A DNA stretch of 5,603 nucleotides from assembly GCA_007118045.1 (NCBI GenBank), contig SKTG01000283.1:1-5603 (forward strand). The letters are read 5' to 3'. This stretch comes from Nitriliruptoraceae bacterium (GTDB lineage Bacteria > Actinomycetota > Nitriliruptoria > Nitriliruptorales > Nitriliruptoraceae). Under the pieces are notes generated by a model. The model saw only the letters and a program-made list of their open reading frames with translations, was not told the DNA's origin and did not search any database. Below, piece after piece: positions 1 to 5,469 of this stretch. The position numbers and the translations under genes are program-made. Each line of letters starts with the position of its first letter. Positions within the stretch are counted from its first letter, which is position 1.

Positions 1-19
1 CGTCGCGGACGGACCCGGG

Positions 20-92
20 AGCCCTGGCGCGGAATCGAACCGCGGACCTCATCCTTACCATGGATGCGCTCTGCCGACTGAGCTACCAGGGC
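20..92 (-). tRNA. tRNA-Thr(GGT)
   Basis: Read on the minus strand, this folds into a standard 73-nt cloverleaf. The acceptor stem pairs GCCCTGG with CCAGGGC, the D arm is closed by GCTC/GAGC, and the anticodon stem pairs CATCC with GGATG around the loop ATGGTAA. The T arm pairs CGCGG with CCGCG around TTCGATT. The anticodon GGT lies at 57-59, so it reads threonine ACC/ACU codons. The discriminator base is U (position 20) and CCA is not encoded, so the 3' end must be added by the CCA-adding enzyme. It lies 96 nt downstream of tRNA-Tyr on the same strand. Confidence 0.97.
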
Positions 93-109
93 GGGTCGTG
101 CGAGGGCGC

Positions 110-138
110 AGCGTAGCCAGCGCCCATCGGACCGTCGA
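110..138 (-). promoter_or_regulatory. candidate promoter for tRNA-Thr
   Basis: On the minus strand there is a -35-like TCGACG (133-138), a 17-nt spacer and a -10-like TACGCT (110-115). Transcription would start near 103, about 11 nt before the mature tRNA-Thr 5' end. The -35 matches four of six consensus bases and the -10 fits the actinobacterial TAnnnT form. This suggests tRNA-Thr can be transcribed independently of tRNA-Tyr. Pattern matching only. Confidence 0.35.
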
Positions 139-162
139 ACCGTGTGGCGGTCGCTCGACGGT
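131..162. repeat. inverted repeat in the tRNA spacer
   Basis: The arms ACCGTCGA (131-138) and TCGACGGT (155-162) are perfect 8-bp reverse complements. Inside them is a second pairing, ACCG (139-142) with CGGT (148-151), around a 5-nt loop. The left arm coincides with the candidate -35 of tRNA-Thr. It could be a hairpin in a Tyr-Thr precursor, a terminator-like structure after tRNA-Tyr, or an operator. No T tract follows on either strand. Confidence 0.5.
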
Positions 163-188
163 GACAGGTGCTGACGGCGCTGGGCCGG

Positions 189-270
189 TGGAGGGAGCAG
201 GATTCGAACCTGCGAAGGCTAAGCCGGCGAATTTACAGTCCGCTCCCTTTGGCCGCTCGGGCATCCCTCC
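189..270 (-). tRNA. tRNA-Tyr(GTA)
   Basis: This is an 82-nt class II tRNA on the minus strand. The acceptor stem pairs GGAGGGA with TCCCTCC, the anticodon stem pairs GCGGA with TTCGC around the loop CTGTAAA, and the anticodon GTA lies at 234-236. A long variable arm contains GGC-TTA-GCC, and the T arm pairs GCAGG with CCTGC around TTCGAAT. The long variable arm together with GTA identifies bacterial tRNA-Tyr. The discriminator is A and CCA is not encoded. The gene is uninterrupted, with no group I intron in the anticodon loop. This is relevant because an intron-type nuclease gene ends about 90 nt upstream. Confidence 0.97.
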
Positions 271-274
271 GGGT

Positions 275-292
275 TCCCGAGCTCACTCGGGA
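275..292. repeat. short hairpin upstream of tRNA-Tyr
   Basis: TCCCGAG (275-281) and CTCGGGA (286-292) form a perfect 7-bp stem with a 4-nt loop, 4 nt upstream of the mature tRNA-Tyr 5' end. On the minus strand it lies between the nuclease stop codon and the tRNA. It could be the 5' leader structure of the tRNA precursor or a weak terminator for the nuclease gene. There is no T tract on either side. Confidence 0.5.
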
Positions 293-298
293 GCGCGA

Positions 299-327
299 AG
301 GGTACGTACGGCGACTGCCGGCAGCAA
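299..327 (-). promoter_or_regulatory. candidate promoter for tRNA-Tyr
   Basis: On the minus strand TTGCTG (322-327) is followed by a 17-nt spacer and TACCCT (299-304), a TAnnnT-type -10. The predicted start is near 292, exactly where the 7-bp leader hairpin begins, leaving a leader of about 22 nt before the mature tRNA. The -35 matches only the TTG half of the consensus, so this is a moderate pattern match. Confidence 0.35.
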
Positions 328-359
328 CACGAGGCGTGCCCTGGTTCGAGTCTGACGCT

Positions 360-884
360 TCAGCACCGGAAGGTCGCGACGGCCGCGCCGAGACTCAGGG
401 AGGTCTTCGCGCGGATCTCGCTCGTCGGGATGAGGTACCGCTCACCCGAGTCCGTCAACACGTACAACAGATCCGACGAGGTGGGGTCGAAGGGCTTCGT
501 CGTTCGGAAGCTCTGGTTGCCTCCGTTCGTGCACAACTGAACCACGGGGACACCCGCCTTCGTCCTCTGGGTCGTCGTCTTGACCTGGACGCGCTCGAGG
601 CCGGTCCCGGACTCGACGATCAGGTCGTAGGGTTGAGCGTCGATCAGCGGCAGCGCGATGGCGTAGCCGTGGCTGGCGAACCAGTGCATGGCGTCGGTCA
701 GACCGATCAGGCCCTGCTCGCGCGGGTTCGCCCGCCAGATGGTGCCCGCCGGACGGGCCCGCCCCTTGGCGTGGTGAGCCGCCACCGTGGCCGGCGATGC
801 GTCGCCGGCACGGGGCTCGGAGGGCCGAGGCTCGCATCCCGGGTGCTCGGGGGGTCCGGGTTCGTGTGGGCGGTCCGGCGTCAT
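360..884 (-). CDS. group I intron-associated PD-(D/E)XK-family endonuclease, stand-alone
   Basis: The 174-residue protein has a Pro/Glu/His-rich, probably disordered N-terminus (about 1-48), then a compact nuclease-like domain (about 50-174). The domain starts with NPREQGLIGLTDAMHWF (E56), continues PYDLIV (D87) and RVQVKTT (Q100, K102), and ends with a motif TSSDLLYVLTDSGERYLIP typical of this family. D87-x12-Q-x-K is the PD-(D/E)XK metal-binding core with Gln in place of the acidic residue. From memory, the intron-encoded homing enzyme I-Ssp6803I has a similar core. The ATG is chosen because GAGGAGG (889-895) lies 4 nt upstream; the reading frame itself stays open much further. It is divergent from yajQ and upstream of two tRNA genes. 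There are 19 codons of 174 ending in A/T, against 4 of 163 in yajQ, but the first part of the methyltransferase gene is similar. The family assignment is fairly firm; nuclease activity and target are inferred. Confidence 0.8.
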   Translation of the reverse strand: MTPDRPHEPGPPEHPGCEPRPSEPRAGDASPATVAAHHAKGRARPAGTIWRANPREQGLIGLTDAMHWFASHGYAIALPLIDAQPYDLIVESGTGLERVQVKTTTQRTKAGVPVVQLCTNGGNQSFRTTKPFDPTSSDLLYVLTDSGERYLIPTSEIRAKTSLSLGAAVATFRC

Positions 885-888
885 CGGG

Positions 889-895
889 CCTCCTC
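889..895 (-). promoter_or_regulatory. ribosome binding site of the endonuclease gene
   Basis: GAGGAGG on the minus strand lies 4 nt before the ATG at 882-884. It is the feature that fixes the start, since the protein N-terminus is low-complexity and gives no homology guide. Confidence 0.7.
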
Positions 896-947
896 GTGGC
901 GGTGGGGCCGCTTCGCGGCGTCCCGCCCCCGGGAGACCATGATGATG

Positions 948-959
948 CCACGGTCGTGG
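948..959. repeat. 12-bp dyad in the divergent intergenic region
   Basis: CCACG-GT-CGTGG has perfect 5-bp arms around a 2-bp centre, between the endonuclease start (884) and the yajQ start (1089). The symmetry and location fit a repressor or activator half-site pair. A short dyad in very GC-rich DNA can also arise by chance. Confidence 0.35.
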
Positions 960-989
960 GACACGCCCCGGACCCGTGCACACCCGTCC

Positions 990-1017
990 AGGCCGCAGGC
1001 CGCAGGCCGCAGGCCGC
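990..1017. repeat. four-copy 7-bp tandem repeat (AGGCCGC)
   Basis: Four perfect head-to-tail copies of AGGCCGC (990-996, 997-1003, 1004-1010, 1011-1017) lie in the 204-bp non-coding gap between the divergent endonuclease and yajQ genes. The gap otherwise holds a dyad at 948-959, a small hairpin at 907-919 and a weak -10 for yajQ. The array ends about 25 bp upstream of that -10, so copy-number changes would alter upstream promoter spacing. Confidence 0.9.
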
Positions 1018-1042
1018 GGGAGCCGGGGTGACGGTGCCGCTG

Positions 1043-1048
1043 TAGGCT
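1043..1048 (+). promoter_or_regulatory. candidate -10 element for yajQ
   Basis: TAGGCT fits the actinobacterial TAnnnT -10 and would give a leader of roughly 35 nt before the GTG at 1089. I see no convincing -35 at 15-19 bp upstream, so support is weak. Confidence 0.28.
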
Positions 1049-1088
1049 CCTCGGTCGGCTCCCAACACCCCGGGACGAAAGGATCAAG

Positions 1089-1580
1089 GTGGCGGATTCC
1101 AGCTTCGACATCGAGGTCGGCGTCGACAAGCAGGAGGTCGACAACGCGATCAACCAGGCGGCGAAGGAGGTCGCGAACCGCTTCGACTTCCGCGACACGA
1201 ACACCGTGATCGCCTGGCTCGGTGACCACGGCATCCAGGTCGAGTCGGCCTCGGAGGACCGCACCCGCGCGGCCCTCGATGTGCTCAAGGAGAAGTGCGT
1301 CAAGCGCAAGGTCTCGCTCAAGGCGCTCGACGTGGGCGACGAGCGCGAGGTCAGCGGCGGCCGTGTGCGGGTCGACGTCGAGCTCGTCACGGAGCTGCCC
1401 TCGGACCTCGCGAAGACCATCGTCAAGGACATCAAGGCGACCAAGCTCAAGGTCACGCCGACGAACATGGGGGACCGCATCCGCGTCGCCGGCAAGAAGC
1501 GGGACGACCTGCAGGAGGTCCAGGCGATGATCAAGGCCAAGGACCACGACGCCCCGGTGCGCTTCACCAACTACCGGTAG
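1089..1580 (+). CDS. yajQ: YajQ family cyclic di-GMP / nucleotide-binding protein
   Basis: This 163-residue soluble protein is the same length as E. coli YajQ as I remember it. Conserved family blocks are present: SSFDI at 4-8 (the first beta strand), RFDFR at 31-35, IVKDIKATKLKV at 111-122, GDRIRVAGKKRDDLQ at 128-142 and a C-terminal RFTNYR. The family has two tandem ferredoxin-like half domains. Members have been reported to bind cyclic di-GMP and act with a transcription regulator in some bacteria, and to bind nucleic acid in others; which applies here cannot be told. The start is GTG at 1089, preceded by GAAAGGA (1077-1083) at 5-nt spacing, and places SSFDI at the expected N-terminal position. 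Only 4 codons end in A/T, suggesting a well-expressed gene. It is monocistronic and faces hppA tail to tail. Confidence 0.95.
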   Translation: MADSSFDIEVGVDKQEVDNAINQAAKEVANRFDFRDTNTVIAWLGDHGIQVESASEDRTRAALDVLKEKCVKRKVSLKALDVGDEREVSGGRVRVDVELVTELPSDLAKTIVKDIKATKLKVTPTNMGDRIRVAGKKRDDLQEVQAMIKAKDHDAPVRFTNYR

Positions 1581-1582
1581 GC

Positions 1583-1641
1583 CGCGAACACGTCGACGCT
1601 CCGCCCGGGGGCGGAGCGTCGACGAGGCCGCGGTGTTCGCG
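1583..1641. terminator. bidirectional terminator between yajQ and hppA
   Basis: The core (1591-1624) is a perfect 15-bp stem, CGTCGACGCTCCGCC paired with its exact complement, around a CGGG tetraloop. An outer perfect 9-bp pairing, CGCGAACAC (1583-1591) with GTGTTCGCG (1633-1641), shares one base with the core and encloses it with an 8-nt bulge. It starts 3 nt after the yajQ stop and ends 20 nt from the hppA stop, so it fills the convergent gap. No T tract flanks either side, which is common for terminators in high-GC actinobacteria. Confidence 0.8.
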
Positions 1642-1660
1642 CGGCGGCGCGCTCGTGGCG

Positions 1661-3691
1661 TCAGCCGAGCAGCGGGGCGATCACCAGGCTCACGATCGCC
1701 ATGACGTTGATCAGGATGTTCATCGACGGTCCGGAGGTGTCCTTCAACGGGTCCCCGACCGTGTCGCCGACCACGTTCGCGCCGTGGGCCTCCGAGCCCT
1801 TCCCGCCGAAGTTGCCCTGTTCGACGTACTTCTTCGCGTTGTCCCAGGCGCCGCCGGCGTTGGCCATGGTGAGCGCGAGCAGCACCGAGCCGATCAGGGC
1901 ACCGCCCAGCATGCCGCCGAGCGACTCCGGACCGAACCCGAACCCGATGACCACGGGAGCGAGGACCGCGATCGACGCGGGCAGGAGCATCTTCTTCGTG
2001 GCCGCCTTGGTGGCGATGTCCACGCAGCGCACGGCGTCGGGTTCCGCCTTCCCCTCCAGCAGACCGGGGATCTCGCGGAACTGGCGGCGGATCTCCTCGA
2101 TCATGTCGAAGGCGGCATCGCCGACGGCGGTCATGGTGATGGAGGCGACGAGGAACGGGAAGGCGCCTCCGAGGAGCATGCCGATGAGCACCTGCGGGTC
2201 GGAGATCAGCAACGCGAAGCCGTCGATCCTCAGGCTCACCTCGGCGATGTAGGCATTGATCAGGGTCAGCGCGGCCAGCGCGGCGGCGCCGATCGCGAAA
2301 CCCTTCCCGATCGCCGCGGTGGTGTTGCCGAGCTCGTCGAGCTCGTCCGTGATCGCCCGGGTCTCCGGACCGAGGCCCGCCATCTCCGCGATGCCGCCGG
2401 CGTTGTCGGCCACCGGCCCGTACGCGTCGATGGCCATCGTCATGGCCACCGTGGCGAGCATGCTGACCGCGGCGATGCCGACGCCGTACAGTCCGCTCTG
2501 CCAGTTGGCCACGAAGATCATGCTGCCGATGGTCACGATCGGGATCACCACGGACTGCATGCCCGTCGACAGGCCGGAGATGATCACCGTGGCCGGCCCG
2601 GTCTTGCCCGCCTGCGCGATCTGGCGGACCGGCTTGCCGGCCGTGTAGTACTCGGTGGACAACCCGATGATGACCCCACCGAACGCGCCGACGACGGTGG
2701 CGAACCAGGTCGCGACCCCGAAGTCGATCGCGAGCATCATGACGAGGGCGAGCACGATGAACGAACCGGCGGCGGCGAAGGTCCCGCTGCGGAGGGCGAC
2801 CTGGGGCGATCGACCGGAGAAGGCCTTGACGACCAGCAGCGACGCGATCGCGCACATCAGGCCCAGCGAGCTGAGCAAGAGCGGCAGCGCCAGGATGCTG
2901 GCCGCCGGGACCGAGGCGCCCCCGATCTCCACGGCGGCGCCGTCGCCGGCTTCGCGGACCATCACGGTGCCGAGCGCGACCGTCGCGATCATGGCACCGC
3001 AGTACGACTCGAAGATGTCCGAGCCCATACCGGCCACGTCACCCACGTTGTCACCGACGTTGTCGGCGATCACGCCGGGGTTGCGGGGATCGTCCTCCGG
3101 GATCCCCGCCTCGACCTTGCCGACCAGGTCGGCACCCACGTCCGCGCTCTTGGTGAAGATCCCGCCACCCACGCGGTAGAACAGGGCGACGACGCCGGCC
3201 CCCATGGCGAACCCGTGGATGTCCTCCGCCGTCTCCGGGTCGGTGCCGAAGATCAGGTACAGCGACCCCAGACCGACAAGCCCGAGCGAGGCCAGGACCA
3301 GGCCCATCACCGAGCCGCCGTAGAAGGCGACGGTCAACGCCTCGTTGATCCCGCGGTTCCGGGCGGCCGTGGTGGTGCGGACGTTCGCCTTGGTCGCGGC
3401 CATCATGCCGAGGAAACCGGCCGCAGCCGAGGCCGCGGCGCCCACGAGGAACGACGCCGCCGTGGTGACGCCGAGCGGTGAGACCGCGAGCGCCACGGCG
3501 ATCACCGCCACCGACATGGCGATCAGCACCAGCTCGCGACGCATGAACGTGCGCGCACCCGCCTGGATCAGGGTCGCGATCTCGCTCGGTCGCCCCTCCA
3601 TCGCCGGGTAGCGGACCATCGCGAGGTACAGGATCACGGCGAACACGAGCCCGATGACCCCGGCCACCGGTGGGATGACGGTCAGATCCAC
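1661..3691 (-). CDS. hppA: membrane-bound ion-translocating pyrophosphatase, potassium-dependent type
   Basis: The enzyme hydrolyses cytoplasmic PPi and pumps H+ (or Na+) across the membrane. The 676-residue protein is almost wholly hydrophobic helices, about 16 as in the family. The catalytic signatures are GGGIFTKSADVGADLVGKVE (175-194), DDPRNPGVIADNVGDNVGDVAG (200-221; Asp210, 214, 218), DAYGPVADNAGGIAEM (422-437) and the late GANVVGDTVGDPLKDTSGPS block (637-656). GNTTAAIGKG (455-464) has Ala459 and Gly462 where potassium-independent enzymes have Lys and Thr. The chosen start is GTG at 3689-3691, with GGAGG 5 nt upstream. An in-frame ATG at 3743-3745 would add 18 residues, but it lacks a good ribosome binding site and is buried in a hairpin. 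The gene lies 133 bp downstream of the methyltransferase gene on the same strand, with its own candidate promoter. The pumped ion is unresolved. Confidence 0.96.
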   Translation of the reverse strand: MDLTVIPPVAGVIGLVFAVILYLAMVRYPAMEGRPSEIATLIQAGARTFMRRELVLIAMSVAVIAVALAVSPLGVTTAASFLVGAAASAAAGFLGMMAATKANVRTTTAARNRGINEALTVAFYGGSVMGLVLASLGLVGLGSLYLIFGTDPETAEDIHGFAMGAGVVALFYRVGGGIFTKSADVGADLVGKVEAGIPEDDPRNPGVIADNVGDNVGDVAGMGSDIFESYCGAMIATVALGTVMVREAGDGAAVEIGGASVPAASILALPLLLSSLGLMCAIASLLVVKAFSGRSPQVALRSGTFAAAGSFIVLALVMMLAIDFGVATWFATVVGAFGGVIIGLSTEYYTAGKPVRQIAQAGKTGPATVIISGLSTGMQSVVIPIVTIGSMIFVANWQSGLYGVGIAAVSMLATVAMTMAIDAYGPVADNAGGIAEMAGLGPETRAITDELDELGNTTAAIGKGFAIGAAALAALTLINAYIAEVSLRIDGFALLISDPQVLIGMLLGGAFPFLVASITMTAVGDAAFDMIEEIRRQFREIPGLLEGKAEPDAVRCVDIATKAATKKMLLPASIAVLAPVVIGFGFGPESLGGMLGGALIGSVLLALTMANAGGAWDNAKKYVEQGNFGGKGSEAHGANVVGDTVGDPLKDTSGPSMNILINVMAIVSLVIAPLLG

Positions 3692-3696
3692 GAAAG

Positions 3697-3701
3697 CCTC
3701 C
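3697..3701 (-). promoter_or_regulatory. ribosome binding site deciding the hppA start
   Basis: GGAGG on the minus strand sits 5 nt before the GTG at 3689-3691, an ideal spacing. The alternative ATG 54 nt upstream has nothing comparable, so this site favours the shorter protein. Confidence 0.7.
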
Positions 3702-3711
3702 AGCAGCAGAC

Positions 3712-3750
3712 GGCGGATCCCCGCCGAGGTGTCGTCGGCGGGCATCCGCC
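3712..3750 (-). promoter_or_regulatory. 39-nt hairpin in the hppA mRNA leader
   Basis: On the minus strand GGCGGAT (3744-3750) pairs with ATCCGCC (3712-3718), and CCCGCCGA (3735-3742) pairs with TCGGCGGG (3720-3727). This gives 15 base pairs, interrupted only by a G-G mismatch (3743/3719), around a 7-nt loop. The upstream ATG (3743-3745) lies at the junction of the two stems. The GGAGG begins 10 nt beyond the hairpin. With the candidate promoter, the hairpin would stand almost at the mRNA 5' end. A stabilising 5' stem or a translation switch are both possible. It is not an obvious terminator because no T tract follows. Confidence 0.7.
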
Positions 3751-3762
3751 AAGAGCACCCGG

Positions 3763-3791
3763 AAAGTAGTGCAGGGGCCGGACGCAGCCAA
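3763..3791 (-). promoter_or_regulatory. candidate hppA promoter
   Basis: TTGGCT (3786-3791), a 17-nt spacer and TACTTT (3763-3768) on the minus strand give a start near 3756, about 65 nt before the GTG. The -35 matches four of six consensus bases. It lies between the methyltransferase stop and hppA, so hppA need not depend on read-through. A small 5-bp hairpin (3812-3826) overlaps the upstream stop codon and is too weak to call a terminator. Confidence 0.45.
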
Positions 3792-3824
3792 AGCGCGCAC
3801 ACCGCGGCCGCAGCGGTTGCGCCG

Positions 3825-5192
3825 CTATCGCCGGCGCTCACCCCGGTCGGCGTCGCTGCCTTGCGACCCTGGATGCTCGGGCGACCTCGGCTCCATCCAG
3901 GCACGTCCGAACGGCAGCTCGTGTGGGGGCCGCACGGCCAGGACCTGCACCACGCCGAGCTCGTTGCGTTCGAACGCCACGGCGGACCCGGCCATGTAGG
4001 CGCGCCAGACGCGGTAGGTCCGCTCCCCGACCAGATCCCGTGCGGTCTCGGCGGCGGACTCCAGGTTGGAGACCCAGTGCTCGAGGGTGCGTGCGTAGTG
4101 CGGACGGAGCTGCTGGACGTCCCACAGCTCGAGCCCGGCCCGCTCCAGCTCGGTCACCGTTCGGTACGCGGGCACCAGGGCACCGTCCGGGAACACGTAC
4201 CGCCCGACGAAGCTGTCGCGCACGCGCGAGAGGTCGCGGACCACGTCCCGTCCTCCCGTCGTGATGCCGTGGTTGAGCAGCCGCCCACCCTCGTTCAGCC
4301 GAGCGGCCAAGCGCCCCGCGTACCGGGCCAGCTCGCTCGCTCCCACGTGCTCGACCATCCCCACCGAGGCGATGGCGTCGAAGCGGCCACCGACGTCGCG
4401 GTAATCCAACACCTCGATACGCACCCGGTCCTCGAGGCCGGCGTTCCGGACCCGCTGCCTGGCGAGCTCCGCCTGAGCCGGTGACAGGGTCACGCCCAGG
4501 GCCTCGACCCCGTACTCGCGGGCGGCGTGGATCACCAGGGAGCCCCACCCACAGCCGACGTCCAGCAGCCGCTCGCCCTCATGCAGATGCAGCTTGCGGC
4601 AGATCAGCTCCAGCTTGCGCTGCTGAGCCCGGGCCAGGACCGAGCGGTCCGTCGCCGGCAGGTCACGATCCTGCTCTGCGAACACGGCACAGGAGTAGAC
4701 GAGGTCCGGGTCGAGGAACAGCTGGTAGAAGTCGTTGCCCACGTCGTAGTGGCTGCGCACCGCGTCCGAGTCCCGGCTCTGGGAGTGCACCCGGCCCCGC
4801 AGACGCGGGCGTTGCGACCGGCGGAATCGGCCAGCACCTCGGGGCGGCGCGGGGAGCCGCCGGAGCCAGCCCAGCTGCTCGACCGCGCCCAGCTGCAGAC
4901 CGCCGAGCCGTCGCAGGTCCCGGAGGGCGGCGACCATCGAGCCCTCGACGTCGACCACGTCGTCGAGGTAGGTCTCCCCGACGTTCAGCTCGGTGGCCGG
5001 CACGAGCAGGGCCCGCAACGACCACGGGTGCCGCAACACCAGGCGCCACGGAGCGTCCTCGGGTCCGAGCGTGTCCCCGTTCCACAGCCGGACCGCCAGC
5101 CCCACCCCATGCTCGGTGAGCCGATCGTGCAACTCGTCGACCGCGGCCACGGCGGCCTCATCGCTCGATCGCTGGTTCGCCACCCGCACCAT
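3825..5192 (-). CDS. cyclopropane-fatty-acyl-phospholipid synthase family SAM methyltransferase
   Basis: The family transfers a methyl or methylene group from S-adenosylmethionine to double bonds of phospholipid acyl chains at the inner membrane face. The 455-residue protein has an N-terminal domain (about 1-130), then SHYDVGNDFYQLFLD (147-161), VYSCAVF (C168), and the SAM-binding loop LLDVGCGWGSL (209-219). DYRDV (263-267), GMVEHVG (E281), LLNHGIT (H308, I310) and RPHYARTLEHW (Y366) follow. C168, E281, H308, I310 and Y366 align with what I recall as the bicarbonate-binding set of E. coli Cfa, so the active site looks complete. The last 25 residues are a charged, likely disordered tail. The ATG at 5190-5192 has no ribosome binding site but sits at the predicted transcription start. 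Making 10-methyl acyl chains (BfaB/TmsB type) is an alternative; no partner oxidoreductase gene is adjacent. Confidence 0.92.
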   Translation of the reverse strand: MVRVANQRSSDEAAVAAVDELHDRLTEHGVGLAVRLWNGDTLGPEDAPWRLVLRHPWSLRALLVPATELNVGETYLDDVVDVEGSMVAALRDLRRLGGLQLGAVEQLGWLRRLPAPPRGAGRFRRSQRPRLRGRVHSQSRDSDAVRSHYDVGNDFYQLFLDPDLVYSCAVFAEQDRDLPATDRSVLARAQQRKLELICRKLHLHEGERLLDVGCGWGSLVIHAAREYGVEALGVTLSPAQAELARQRVRNAGLEDRVRIEVLDYRDVGGRFDAIASVGMVEHVGASELARYAGRLAARLNEGGRLLNHGITTGGRDVVRDLSRVRDSFVGRYVFPDGALVPAYRTVTELERAGLELWDVQQLRPHYARTLEHWVSNLESAAETARDLVGERTYRVWRAYMAGSAVAFERNELGVVQVLAVRPPHELPFGRAWMEPRSPEHPGSQGSDADRGERRR

Positions 5193-5198
5193 GCATCG

Positions 5199-5228
5199 AT
5201 CATGCCGAGGGGGACGCCGGAACGTCAA
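5199..5228 (-). promoter_or_regulatory. promoter of the methyltransferase gene, leaderless
   Basis: TTGACG (5223-5228), an 18-nt spacer and CATGAT (5199-5204) on the minus strand match five and four of six consensus bases. This is the best promoter in the window. A start 7 nt after the -10 falls on 5192, the A of the methyltransferase ATG. There is no Shine-Dalgarno sequence before that ATG, which fits a leaderless mRNA. Confidence 0.6.
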
Positions 5229-5304
5229 GACCCGAACACCCGGTTCGTCGCCTCGCCGTTCGCGGCGGTCCAGCGGACGGGGGACTCTGCATGGTTCGAT
5301 CGGA

Positions 5305-5324
5305 GCCGGCCCGTCGCGGCCGGC
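5305..5324. repeat. 7-bp inverted repeat in the divergent gap
   Basis: GCCGGCC (5305-5311) and GGCCGGC (5318-5324) are perfect complements separated by 6 bp, between the divergent methyltransferase and glycosylase genes. It may be an operator or a transcript hairpin, or simply a product of GC-rich composition. No reading frame in 5193-5469 has both a start and a ribosome binding site. Confidence 0.4.
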
Positions 5325-5351
5325 GCCACCGACGGACACGCCCGGTTCGCC

Positions 5352-5369
5352 CGGCGGGCGCGCCCGCCG
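5352..5369. repeat. perfect 18-bp palindrome
   Basis: CGGCGGGCGCGCCCGCCG is its own reverse complement over all 18 bp. It lies 160 bp upstream of the methyltransferase start and 100 bp upstream of the glycosylase start. Gapless symmetry suits a dimeric DNA-binding protein better than an RNA hairpin, which would need to open its centre to form a loop. Confidence 0.5.
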
Positions 5370-5469
5370 TCCGGAGGAACGAGCCGCCATCGCCTCCGCG
5401 TCGAAACGTCATGGCCCCGTCCGCTCAGTTGCGCTCCGGGACCGTCCTCGCCCACGAACCGGACCGCCA

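Noticed and set aside
335..362. A tRNA T-loop-like GGTTCGAGTC on the plus strand, hinting at a third or decayed tRNA
   Set aside because: The bases flanking the loop do not pair into a 5-bp T stem and no acceptor or anticodon stem can be built around it.
360..884. Codon use of the nuclease as evidence of recent transfer
   Set aside because: It has more A/T-ending codons than yajQ (19 of 174 against 4 of 163), but the first part of the methyltransferase gene is similar. yajQ is probably just strongly optimised.
360..884. The nuclease as part of a restriction-modification, toxin-antitoxin or other defence system
   Set aside because: No DNA methyltransferase, specificity, antitoxin or helicase gene is adjacent. 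The methyltransferase in the window is of the lipid-modifying type and over 2.9 kb away.
2330..2347. A tandem GAGCTCGTC repeat
   Set aside because: It lies inside hppA and encodes the DELDEL segment of a conserved cytoplasmic loop. It follows from the protein sequence and codon preference.
1295..3481. A very long open frame on the plus strand opposite hppA
   Set aside because: The translation is Arg/Gly/Asp-rich and low-complexity with no motif. Antisense frames stay open in GC-rich DNA when the true gene has strong third-position GC bias, and hppA is certain on the other strand.
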